Shown here piece after piece: positions 34,093 through 43,600 of a DNA stretch of 64,000 nucleotides; positions within the stretch are counted from its first letter, which is position 1, and every line of letters starts with the position of its first letter. The notes under the pieces were generated by a model, which was given only the letters and a program-made list of their open reading frames with translations, was not told the origin of the DNA and did not search any database. This stretch comes from Paludibacteraceae bacterium (GTDB lineage: Bacteria; Bacteroidota; Bacteroidia; Bacteroidales; Paludibacteraceae), in contig JARLGW010000010.1 in NCBI GenBank assembly GCA_031292565.1, forward strand, positions 186,001 through 250,000, given 5' to 3'. A program made the position numbers and the translations under genes.

Positions 34093-37000
34093 CTATGGTC
34101 GGCATTTAAAAGCCTTATTAGAATTCTTTGGAATATGTATTCTGATTTTATAAAAAGAGCCTTCTTTAACGACAAACAAGCTTTGATTATGCTTTTTCTT
34201 TTTATTGAAGAATTTTGTAATGTTTTGCTTCACCTTGTAGGCTCCTATTTGAGTATAATAGGAATCATCTAGCCCTATACTTGAATATAGCAGATTATTA
34301 ATTCTTCGGAAATCACAGTTATCAGAATTGTTATAAATCAGAATTTTGAATTTAGCTGTTTGTTCCTTAATTTTGAATCGAGATAATTCAATTTTGTTTT
34401 TAATCAGTTTGTTTTTAATCAAATTACACACGGAGGAATCATTCCATTCGCTTATTTGAATTTTTAAATTGGGACTGCATTTCATAACAGAAGCTATTGC
34501 ATCGGCCAACTTATCGTTATCTTTAAAAATTGATTTATTAAGGATTAAACATTTTGGGGAAAATAGATAATATATTTCCAAGGTGTTTTTGTTTTTAATA
34601 CCATCTTGATTTTTCAAGGAGGTTTCTTTCGTAGCTGTTTTTGATGTTATCAGAACGGCACCTTGATTCAAATTTTCAACTGTAATTTTTCCGATGTCTT
34701 CGGATTCGCCACTAATGCTTGGATGGATAGTGCAAAGAACTTTCTTTGATTTCATCTTCAGCAATTTGAGTTGAGCGGAATCTACTTCCACTTTATAGTT
34801 ACCAGGAGGAAGTCCTAAATATGAAAAATAGCCATCCGATTCAGTCTGTGTATTTGCAACTATTTTTCCTTGTTCGTTATAAATATTCAGCAAGATACGA
34901 CCTTTACCTATTCCATCATTATCCAATAACATACCTGTTACTTCGCCCATCGGATGGATGGCTAAACTGATTTTCTTAAATTGATTTGGGTCTGTATATA
35001 CTTTAATTTTCTTTTCTGATATTTTCCATGACAGATTGTCGAAACCGGATTCATCCATCGTAATATTGTAATCGACAAATGGATCCAAATTAGCAATTCG
35101 TACAATGGAATCTTTTTCCCTATTATATATTTGTCCTCCATTACATTTCACATTCAAATTACCTACCAATGGCTCATTTGCATCTCGCTTATTGTTCCAA
35201 TTTATATCTACATAAGGTTCAATGGCTATACCACATTTGCCTACGGCATTGTATCGAGAGGCCAACACATAATTGTTTCCGCTTCCAAACGCAAAGCTGC
35301 CACTTGCTCCTTCGGATGTTTGTACCTTGTTATCATTAAAATAAGATGATGCATAGGCCGACATGAATGAAAAATCATATCTGAGGGTTACATTAAAGCT
35401 AGTATTATCGGTTAATATATTTCTTTCATATCCTAATGATAAATATCCTTGATTAAAGATTTTGCGCTCAGCATTTGCTTTGTAAGAGATAAAGCTTTGC
35501 GTTGAATAATCATATTGTACGGAAGGGCGTAGAGTACATATTTTGCCTAATGTGGCACTAACGGCCAAATCGCTATATATATTTGAGGCTCCTGTTGTTA
35601 CCCAGTTGGAATAGTGTGTTAAACTTACATTATAATTTAAATAATAAGCAGAAAGCATAAGTTGAGCCAAATTGTATTTAAAATTGGTATAACCATCTTG
35701 CCGGTACGAAGCCTTTGTAGTTCCTGAAAGTTTGTTTATTCGGAATGGAACGGATAAACTTCCTGTTGTCTCGTCCAAATAATTGTAAATAATTGCCTCC
35801 TGCCCTTTTTTATACTTTGTATAGTTTAAATCCAATACGGAATTATTTAGGAAGGTATAGTTTAATGCCCCTTTTGCACAAACATTATGGTCATATTCGC
35901 CCGTAAGTATCATTTTGGGTATGGGTTGCAATGTAAATTTCACAAAGGGCATTTCAGGATGGGTACTTATAGACGATAAATATTCGGCTCCAGCATCCAC
36001 ACACAACCACCGTGTTACTCCATATTTTGCTTCTGCTCTTGCGTATCGAGAATGAGTTGTATCAATCACACTCGCACCTATTACGTTATATTCAAATTCT
36101 CCTTTCGGAAGCATGGTATAAGGCATATCAAACTTTTTTTCTTCCGATTTTTCTTCTCCATTTGGCCCATAAAACCGTAAAGTAATATTACTGGTTCCAT
36201 ATACAATGGGTACTTTAAACGAATAATAACCGGAAGCATCGGCTCTAGTGAAATTAATCAATACACTATTTATATATATTTCTACCAACCAACTCGGTTG
36301 AGTGTAATTTGCAATTTGATATTCTCCCAAGGCTTTCCTTACCGTGGTAGGTGCATTCGTCACCATAAATCCATCCATCGGGTATAACAATGATGCTACT
36401 GAGGTGGTATTAATTCTTCCTATTTGTACTTGTTTTGCTATAGAATTTTCATTCTGCACCCAACGCAAATAATAGCGTTGTTGCTCTCTTTTAAAGCGGT
36501 ATCGATCGGAATTAGTTAGCCATACATCAGCTTCTCCTCCTAATACCTCTGCACCCAAACCAATTCCGCCACGCGATTCTCCGGTGTATTTTTGAGCTTG
36601 ACTAGAGGCATAAGACCAATCCATCATTCCAAATTTAAACCAATGATAATTACGCCAATATGTAGTATCAACTAACTCTTCGCCCTGTGCCTTTCGCAAG
36701 TTTTCGCGGGCGTTTTCCAGTTTCATCAATCTAGCTAATGGTAATTCTTTTTCACTGCCAAAATTTGCTGATAAACTATGAAAATCAAAATTTATTTTGA
36801 ACCCAAAAACCTTTTGCAATACTTCTTTTTTGATGTAAAGAACACCCATATCTAAAATCATTTCTTTGGCTGAAACAACTGTTTTTTGCCCTAAATAAAT
36901 AATACTACGCTCGGAATAATTTATTATATACGTATTCTTTTCTTGATTAAAAAAGCCTTGCATTAAAGAGCCATCTTCATTTACTGTTATCGGTATTTTC

Positions 37001-37233
37001 AAATACGTAAAAACATCATTTACCGGCAGAAATAGTCCTGCCGGATCTTCATAAAGTGCTTGGAAATTTTTGTACCCAATTTTATCGAAGTTTATATTTA
37101 CATTAAATGATTCATAGGGTACCACGGTTGCCTCATTCTCAGCATATACTTGTATGTTTATTATAAATATAAATGCTACATACAAAATTCCGTAGGTTAT
37201 CTTTCCTATGCTATTCTTTTTATATTGTTTCAT
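34093..37233 (-). CDS. Usher-like outer-membrane protein with OmpA-like and SPOR-like C-terminal segments
   Basis: A 1046-residue protein. After the signal peptide (VAFIFIINIQVYA), residues about 35-160 resemble an usher N-terminal domain (LFLPVNDVFTYLKI, VLYIKKEVLQKVFGFKINFDF). A long beta-barrel region carries a plug-like insert at about 310-375 (LVEIYINSVLINF, ASGYYSFKVPIVYGTSNITL, FDMPYTMLPKGEFEYNVIG), the usual usher pattern. Residues about 700-880 hold carboxypeptidase-regulatory-like beta domains (ESDGYFSYLGLPPGNYKVEV). About 890-955 resemble OmpA C-terminal domains (NLKIQISEWNDSS) and about 985-1045 resemble SPOR (YYTQIGAYKV, YKIRIHI). It follows chaperone and DUF4402 genes. I chose ATG 37233; the longer frame begins at GTG 37266. 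Confidence 0.65.
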   Translation of the reverse strand: MKQYKKNSIGKITYGILYVAFIFIINIQVYAENEATVVPYESFNVNINFDKIGYKNFQALYEDPAGLFLPVNDVFTYLKIPITVNEDGSLMQGFFNQEKNTYIINYSERSIIYLGQKTVVSAKEMILDMGVLYIKKEVLQKVFGFKINFDFHSLSANFGSEKELPLARLMKLENARENLRKAQGEELVDTTYWRNYHWFKFGMMDWSYASSQAQKYTGESRGGIGLGAEVLGGEADVWLTNSDRYRFKREQQRYYLRWVQNENSIAKQVQIGRINTTSVASLLYPMDGFMVTNAPTTVRKALGEYQIANYTQPSWLVEIYINSVLINFTRADASGYYSFKVPIVYGTSNITLRFYGPNGEEKSEEKKFDMPYTMLPKGEFEYNVIGASVIDTTHSRYARAEAKYGVTRWLCVDAGAEYLSSISTHPEMPFVKFTLQPIPKMILTGEYDHNVCAKGALNYTFLNNSVLDLNYTKYKKGQEAIIYNYLDETTGSLSVPFRINKLSGTTKASYRQDGYTNFKYNLAQLMLSAYYLNYNVSLTHYSNWVTTGASNIYSDLAVSATLGKICTLRPSVQYDYSTQSFISYKANAERKIFNQGYLSLGYERNILTDNTSFNVTLRYDFSFMSAYASSYFNDNKVQTSEGASGSFAFGSGNNYVLASRYNAVGKCGIAIEPYVDINWNNKRDANEPLVGNLNVKCNGGQIYNREKDSIVRIANLDPFVDYNITMDESGFDNLSWKISEKKIKVYTDPNQFKKISLAIHPMGEVTGMLLDNDGIGKGRILLNIYNEQGKIVANTQTESDGYFSYLGLPPGNYKVEVDSAQLKLLKMKSKKVLCTIHPSISGESEDIGKITVENLNQGAVLITSKTATKETSLKNQDGIKNKNTLEIYYLFSPKCLILNKSIFKDNDKLADAIASVMKCSPNLKIQISEWNDSSVCNLIKNKLIKNKIELSRFKIKEQTAKFKILIYNNSDNCDFRRINNLLYSSIGLDDSYYTQIGAYKVKQNITKFFNKKKKHNQSLFVVKEGSFYKIRIHIPKNSNKAFKCRP

Positions 37234-37300
37234 CTTGGATAAAATTGAGTTTTTATTAATAAACACTCTAGCACATAGATTATCAACATAGAACTAATAA

Positions 37301-37570
37301 TTAATCTTTAGCGGAAACTAATTCATGACTAAACAGATCAACATGCAAGAATTTAAATTTATCTTGCTCTTGACTCGTTTCCCATAGTGTTACTAGCAGG
37401 TTGATGTCATCAGGTGCTATATCCAGCATCCGGGCAATTTTTCTTTCGGACACCCCTCGGTGGCACAACAATAAACTTAAACTGTTTTTCTTTTCGATAA
37501 CATTTAGCGTACTCTTATACATTTGCATTAAGAGTTTACGGTCTTCTCTTGTCAATTTAATTGAGTTCAT
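37301..37570 (-). CDS. Small helix-turn-helix-like protein in the fimbrial locus
   Basis: An 89-residue protein without signal peptide. Residues about 3-30 form an amphipathic helix (LTREDRKLLMQMYKSTLNVI). GVSERKIARMLDIAPDDINLL (about 39-59) has the spacing of a helix-turn-helix, as in sigma-like or MarR-like small regulators. It lies between the last DUF4402 gene and the usher-like gene, 35-68 bp from each. It could regulate the locus. No family is recognised. Confidence 0.6.
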   Translation of the reverse strand: MNSIKLTREDRKLLMQMYKSTLNVIEKKNSLSLLLCHRGVSERKIARMLDIAPDDINLLVTLWETSQEQDKFKFLHVDLFSHELVSAKD

Positions 37571-37609
37571 TTCATTCTATTTTTTATTGAGAATTAATAA
37601 ATACACAGA

Positions 37610-38125
37610 TTACTGTTGATTAAATGTCAAATCAAAGCTTCCGGTATATAATCCGGCTTGATTAAAGGACATAGGAAGAATATCAATGGTACCTCCAACT
37701 TTGATTAAATGAGTGTCATCACACCCTTTATTGGAAATAAATATAGCACCACTACTACCCAAATTGGTTGGCCCTATGTGGAGTGTAATTGTGTTGCCAT
37801 TACTTGCGGTAAGAGGCACTGTGAGCGAATAGGTTATGGTTACTGTTCGTCCGGGGCATAACTTAAATTCAAAAATGGCAGGTTTAGCTGTATTTCCCAT
37901 ATTTAGCAATATAACATCACCGGCAGGGATTCGGGTACCGCCAAAATCAACTGTTACCGATCCACTGGAAGTAGGCGATTTCAATGCTATATCACCAAAA
38001 TGAAGCGTTTGAGTAACCCTCAATGTTCCCGTTCTATCCGGTGGATTCGGCGCACTCTGCCCCATTGCAACTTCCAGTCCGAAAAACAGATGGACGCATA
38101 TAAAAAAAACAATGAACCTTTTCAT
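37610..38125 (-). CDS. DUF4402 pilin-like protein (fourth of four)
   Basis: A 171-residue secreted protein. Signal peptide ends GLEVAMGQ. The body has the DUF4402 pattern: TLHFGDIALK, GSVTVDFGGTRIPAGDVIL, a central beta pair with TYSLTVPLTASNGNTI, and the end IKVGGTIDILPM followed by GLYTGSFDLTFNQQ. DUF4402 is related in fold to spore-coat-U/archaic chaperone-usher pilins. It is separated from the other three subunits by the chaperone, which suggests a different role such as tip or assembly-ending subunit. Confidence 0.8.
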   Translation of the reverse strand: MKRFIVFFICVHLFFGLEVAMGQSAPNPPDRTGTLRVTQTLHFGDIALKSPTSSGSVTVDFGGTRIPAGDVILLNMGNTAKPAIFEFKLCPGRTVTITYSLTVPLTASNGNTITLHIGPTNLGSSGAIFISNKGCDDTHLIKVGGTIDILPMSFNQAGLYTGSFDLTFNQQ

Positions 38126-38153
38126 ACTTATGGAGTTTAGTTATTCATTTAAA

Positions 38154-38978
38154 CTAAAGAGTATATTCTGTTCTCGCCATTTCTTTACCACCATCTTCTT
38201 TTCTCATGGTATATCGTATTAATAGTTTACCACTCTTAAGGTTAACTTCTTTGGTCAAATCCAATAATAAAGAAAAGGTTCTTTTATTCAGTTCCGTATA
38301 AACAGCTACGCCATTAGCCACACCTATCCGAATCGGTTTGCCGGCTGTTGGTACATATTCCACACTTATATTTCCATACACCGATTTATTCCCGATGCGA
38401 TTAATAGATAAATCTATTCGGGAAGCTGTATCATTAACAGCTGTTAGGGAAACATCAGAGAGACTGATTTTTGCTTCCGTGTTTCCATTTCGAATAATAA
38501 CAGGAATACTGATTCCAAAAATCGGAGTGATTTTAACTGCCATGTGCATGGTATCTGATTTTACATCTAGCACACCCAACGGAGATACGTCTTTTTCTGC
38601 ACGGAAATAAAGATGTGACCGAAATTCTCCTTCTTTCATATCTGCGGGTTTCCGAAATTGTAATCGAATCGTTTGTGATTCATTGGGCGGCAAAGTAATT
38701 CTGCGCGGGAATATTCTTAAATAATTATCGGCACAGGTTGCGCTATCCGGTTTGTCTAATTGCTTAAAACTACCATCAACAAGCATTTGATAATGCAAAA
38801 ATGAAATGAAATAAACCGCACTGTCTTTTCCTATATTCGTAAGAGTAAGGTCTTCTTTCTGCTTGCCATTTTCCATTATTACCCGAATCGGGCTTATTAG
38901 CAAATTACCTTGAGAGAAACCGGACACTGTATAACATAGGAATAATACGGAGACTACTATTTTTATTGTTTGTTTCAT
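38154..38978 (-). CDS. PapD-like periplasmic chaperone
   Basis: A 274-residue protein with a signal peptide (VVSVLFLCYTVSGFSQ). The first Ig-like domain begins LLISPIRVIMENGKQKEDLTLTN and carries the FPRRITLPPNESQTIRLQF strand, followed by GEFRSHLYFRAEKD. This is the pattern of pilus chaperones, where the G1 strand and the basic residues bind the subunit C-terminus. The second domain runs to about residue 260. It lies between DUF4402 genes and upstream of the usher-like gene, as expected of a chaperone-usher operon. Confidence 0.82.
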   Translation of the reverse strand: MKQTIKIVVSVLFLCYTVSGFSQGNLLISPIRVIMENGKQKEDLTLTNIGKDSAVYFISFLHYQMLVDGSFKQLDKPDSATCADNYLRIFPRRITLPPNESQTIRLQFRKPADMKEGEFRSHLYFRAEKDVSPLGVLDVKSDTMHMAVKITPIFGISIPVIIRNGNTEAKISLSDVSLTAVNDTASRIDLSINRIGNKSVYGNISVEYVPTAGKPIRIGVANGVAVYTELNKRTFSLLLDLTKEVNLKSGKLLIRYTMRKEDGGKEMARTEYTL

Positions 38979-39005
38979 ATTGAAAACCTTTAATGAATTT
39001 ACATG

Positions 39006-39515
39006 CTAATTGTTTGGGAAAATAATTTCGTACGTACCGGAATAAATCCCGGATGGATTAGAGGTATAATTACCAATATTAAGAGTTGCTCCAACATTTA
39101 TTTCAAGTTTTCCTGAAGAGTTTGTTAATTGCCCATTTGTAGGAATGTTGGAAATAAATTGATCTACGGCAAGTTCATAAGAACCATTGTTTGAATAGAT
39201 TTTTTGGACTGACTGTGGTAATATCATAGAGATCAATGTGTTTGGAAGACCTGTTACAACAAAGCCAGCTGCACTATATTGATCATTTGTTAATGTAACA
39301 TTACCACCAGAAACTCTATTGTTCTTTGGAGAAAGAACTACGGAACCTCCGTCCGATTTTGAAACAATTTTTCCAAAGTTCAATAATTCTGTTTCCGCAA
39401 TTGTTGTCGGAACTACAATCTCCGTTTGAATATTCCCCACTATACTTGTTTGAGCAAGAGAGGGGATGGTTATGACGAACAATGTCGTCATAACCATAAA
39501 TAAACCCCTTTTCAT
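39006..39515 (-). CDS. DUF4402 pilin-like protein (third of four)
   Basis: A 169-residue secreted protein. After a signal peptide ending LAQ there is a mature N-terminal extension with alternating hydrophobics (TSIVGNIQTEIVVPTTIAE), as donor strands of pilins have. The core has LLNFGKIVSKSDGGSVVLSP and the end has INVGATLNIGNYTSNPSGIY and SGTYEIIFPN. It is adjacent to the chaperone (27 bp) and to the second DUF4402 gene (5 bp). Confidence 0.82.
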   Translation of the reverse strand: MKRGLFMVMTTLFVITIPSLAQTSIVGNIQTEIVVPTTIAETELLNFGKIVSKSDGGSVVLSPKNNRVSGGNVTLTNDQYSAAGFVVTGLPNTLISMILPQSVQKIYSNNGSYELAVDQFISNIPTNGQLTNSSGKLEINVGATLNIGNYTSNPSGIYSGTYEIIFPNN

Positions 39516-39519
39516 TGTT

Positions 39520-40080
39520 TTAAGGATTAGCTACTGTAACAGGAAATACTCCAGTATAGACACCTTCTACTTGAGAAGCTCCTACAGCTAGTACAGCACC
39601 TACAGTAAAATCATCAGTACCGGTTGTAGCATTAAATGTTCCGGTAAGACCATTAACACCTGCAGATAAAGTTCTTGCCACGAAACCACTAACAGTCATG
39701 GTTTCATTGCCACCTGTACGAGTAACATTTACTGCAGCGGCTGGAAGTGTAATGTTGTAAACAGTTCCGGCAACGCCACTTAATTTAAAGATGGCATTTG
39801 TTCCCACAGCAGAAGGATTGGGAAGTGTTATACCTCCGCCTGAAATACGAGTTGCCGTAGCAGTAGTTAAAGTACAGGTTCCGGCAGTGGCAGATGCCCT
39901 TATCTGACCGAAATCCAAGGTTTTGTCTGTACTTGCACCTACATCTACAATAGAGGTTGCTGATACGATAGTAGCTGAGGCGGTTCCACTCAACGTGAGG
40001 GAATTTGTTTGCCCCATCATTTGCGTTGGCAAAACAATGGCTGCACCAACGATTCCTAAAAATAAAACAACTTTTTTCAT
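39520..40080 (-). CDS. DUF4402 pilin-like protein (second of four)
   Basis: A 186-residue secreted protein with a signal peptide ending MMGQ. It has DKTLDFGQIRASATAGTCTL, a GGGITLPN turn, LPAAAVNVTR and the DUF4402 C-terminal pattern DDFTVGAVLAVGASQVEGVY. Two Ser/Thr/Ala-rich stretches raise its local GC. The next DUF4402 gene begins five bp after its stop, so the subunits are in one transcript. Confidence 0.85.
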   Translation of the reverse strand: MKKVVLFLGIVGAAIVLPTQMMGQTNSLTLSGTASATIVSATSIVDVGASTDKTLDFGQIRASATAGTCTLTTATATRISGGGITLPNPSAVGTNAIFKLSGVAGTVYNITLPAAAVNVTRTGGNETMTVSGFVARTLSAGVNGLTGTFNATTGTDDFTVGAVLAVGASQVEGVYTGVFPVTVANP

Positions 40081-40135
40081 AATAATAAAAATTAAAAAAT
40101 TAATAATAAGTAACTATAAAACTCAGTGATTCTTT

Positions 40136-40651
40136 CTAATTGTAAGCCACGGTAACATTAAAGGTGCCTGTATAAGCACCAATAGCCTGACCTGCAGGAA
40201 CTGTTAATGTACCTCCTACGGTAAAAGCATCAGTACCAGTAGCACTTAAAGTACCGGTAGTTCCATCAGCCATAGCAGAAGCAGCCCTTGCTACAAGAGA
40301 TGAAATGGTCATTGTATTGCTTCCATCGGATACCGATATTGTAGGCGGCAACGTAATTATATAAGTAGTAGATACTGCACCTGTTACATTATAAGCTGCT
40401 GTAGTTGCTGTTGGTACTGCTGTTGACAGATTAACACCTCCGGTTTGCGATCGAGTTCCATCTGTCTTCAGCACACAGGTTCCGGCAGTGCTGGCCTGCA
40501 CACTCATCGTACCAAAATGCAAAGGCGAAGTTTGGGTTAAAGTAAGCGGGGTAATCAAATTAACGGCTGCTGCGGTATTTGCAGTTTGTGCCATCATACT
40601 GAGAGGCATTGCAACCATAACTACAATTGCCACAATAATCAACTTTTTCAT
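40136..40651 (-). CDS. DUF4402 pilin-like protein (first of four)
   Basis: A 171-residue secreted protein with a signal peptide ending SMMAQ. The N-terminal extension (TAAAVNLITPLTLTQTS) is followed by LHFGTMSVQASTAGTCVL, SGG-like TGGVNLST, ITLPPTISVSDG and the typical end FTVGGTLTVPAGQAIGAY and TGTFNVTVAYN. It is the first subunit of the leftward locus and probably the main one. It begins 47 bp after the stop of the giant adhesin. Confidence 0.87.
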   Translation of the reverse strand: MKKLIIVAIVVMVAMPLSMMAQTANTAAAVNLITPLTLTQTSPLHFGTMSVQASTAGTCVLKTDGTRSQTGGVNLSTAVPTATTAAYNVTGAVSTTYIITLPPTISVSDGSNTMTISSLVARAASAMADGTTGTLSATGTDAFTVGGTLTVPAGQAIGAYTGTFNVTVAYN

Positions 40652-40697
40652 ACTGAAATAAATTAAATGGTTAAATAATTAGTTTCTCACTTCTAAA

Positions 40698-43600
40698 TCA
40701 ATACACAACCTTATATCCTTTGCTTATACCTGAACCTTGCAGGGTTACTATATAAATGCCATGTGCATTGAACGGATAGGTGAACTTGTCGCCTCCCGAC
40801 ATCGTTTTCCGATAAACTACCTGACCACTCACATCACGGATACCTGCATCATAGGTGCCCGAAACATTGCTTAAATCAATAATCAGATTATGTGATGTGG
40901 CATATACTTTTGCATTAAAATTCAGGTAGCTTGTTTCTCTTACCGATCCGAAATGCAAGACAAATCGATCGGAGTTGTCATCGATGGCCGACTTGAATGC
41001 ATAACTTTCTCCGTCACTTAAACCGACAACTGTACCGGCCAACCGATCTTCCAAATAGAGCGTTCCTACAACCGATGCATCGTACTTGCAAGTCAAGCTA
41101 TAATTTCCTTCCTTCCCGGCTTTAAAGGATAAGGGGGCTGAATGGTTCTCCGTGGTATCGGTCATGTACCGGGTTGAATATGACTCGTTGTTATTCTTGA
41201 GGTATAGGCTTGGGGCTTGCTTTACCGAACTAAACATTTTCATGGCTCCATTTTCATTTGATGGGTATCCGAAACCTATTTTTACTTCATCACCTCCTAT
41301 ATTTGCTTCCGAATCTACAGTTACTCGTAAGCGGTTTTCTGTATTTCTTAGTGTTTGTGATTTCAGCCAGACATTGGCTCCCGTATGTACTCGTGCGGCG
41401 TTGTTGAATGAAAAAGTCCCTGCAGTTGTTGCTCGCACAAAGAAGGCTTGCATAGGTGCTATGTAGCGACTCACGTTGTTGGTACCGTCATTATTTGGAT
41501 CGGCTGAATTAAATACGCCATAGTTACCCTTTGTTGAATTCCAAGTCCAAAAATCGTAACCGCTCCCATTCATGTAAAGCATGCCGCGGCTGAATCCGAC
41601 ATCGACTTTCCAGTCTATACTGCTTGGGTAGGGGTTGCCTATTAAATTAAAGCCTTGGTAGGTGCCGGTGCCCGATGTTGTGATGGCATAAGTTACCGTG
41701 CCATTATTCAAATTCCCTACGAATGTTTTGGTTGGGGTGTTTTCTTGTACGGAATAGAGATACCCTCTACCTGGTACAAAATAACTTTGAGGATGCACGC
41801 TACTCCAGGTTGGAAACACTTCAGTATTTAAGTTATAAATCCAGCACGAGGATGGTTCATCCCACACGAAAAGGTCATAACCCACGCTTCCGGGATGAGA
41901 TCCTGTTGGTAACCAACTTCCTGCTATATTTTGGGCTGCTACCGGGGTGGACAAGAAATGCCATGTATCGGCTACTCCACCTATATAGCGATTCACCGTG
42001 GCGGGTACATTGTCCGTGGCATGTATCAAAGAACCTGTGCCTACGGATGATGACCCGATTACGAATCCACCTGTACCGGCATTGTTGGTTAGCATGCCGT
42101 TTGCCGTGAGGGCTTTAGCCGGAGGGAGCGTTAATAATGCTCCTGTATTAATGCTCATGGCATTAGTTATGGTCAAAGAGTCATTATCGGTTACACCTGA
42201 AGCATTGGCTATGCTCAGGTTATATATTTGCTCATTCAGATAGGTTCCTTTTTCGATGGTTTGAACCGCAGTGCCGGCATAGCTTACGGTGGGCGATTGG
42301 CTTACGGCATCGAGCAAGCCCGAAGGTGTTGTTAATGTGCCTAATAGACTGAGGGTTCCACTCAATGTTACATTGTTCGGATTGTTTACCGTGAGGTTAT
42401 ATACCTGGTTGTTGTAAAAAGCTCCCGTGGGTATGCTTTGTGCTACACTTCCGGCAAAAATCATGTTGGAACCGGAGGTTGAAGCATCTATTTGTCCTCC
42501 ATTACTTAGTTCTAATGATCCTTTTACGGTCAAGGTATGTCCGTTGGTTACTACACGGTAGGTGGATTGCGGATTGGTTAGCGAATCGATGGTTCTATCT
42601 TGATCTAACACGCAGTTGTTCTGTGGGGTGCTATGGATGTATATATCGTCGCCTACGCCCGGAATGGTGTCATTTGTCCAGTTCAATGCTGTGTTCCAAT
42701 CGGTACTGGTGCTTCCCATCCAACGATTATAATTATCAAAAGTTACGGCATTACCATAGCCTGTTCCTATTAAGTTGGTGGCATAGGCTCTAACATAGTA
42801 TTTCTTTTTTATGCCTAACCCAGCCATTGCCCCGGTAAATGTTCCTAGGCTTTTGGTGTTTCCTTTTGCTATAAAATGGTCGGAGGTGGTGGGCGTAGTA
42901 TTGGGGCTTTCACTCCAGCATATGCCATAAGTTGTTACTGAGTCTGGGATGCCTAGGTCTATTATTGTTCCATTTCCGGTTGCCGTATATGTTTTTATAT
43001 TGCTCACTGCTTGGGTGGTTACTGTGGGTGGAGTAAATTCGTAGGCGCCCATAGTTGGGGCGGTTGTACTGCGGATATTACCTGCATAGTCGGTTGTTAT
43101 TGCGGGTATGGATGCCCCTAGTATTGCAAGGTTGTAGGGTATGTAGCTTCTGGCGGTACTTCCGCCGGCTGATACAAATTTTGGATCTACATTCATACTG
43201 TTGGCATCTTGACCGGATATCAAGGGTACGGAAGTAACATTAGCACTGTTGTAATACCCTAGCACACCACCGGTACCGGTGGCTCGATAATCATTATTAT
43301 TCAAGGTCAGCGTAGTAGAAGAACCGGAATTAAAATAGGCGGCATAGTGCAAGCTACTACCTCCGACAGTAGAACGGGCGTTGATAAACAGATTGTTCCG
43401 AACATTGCGTATATTGACAGACACATTACTGTACAGGGCATACGACTTATACGTGGTGGAGGTTGGGCTTCCGCCTATATATACCGTATTATGATATACC
43501 TTGCTACTGTCTACACTGATTCTGCCATACCCGAAAATACCATACATTGTACTGGCGGTATTGCCCCCTAAATTGATGATGTTATTGGCATACGTGGTAT

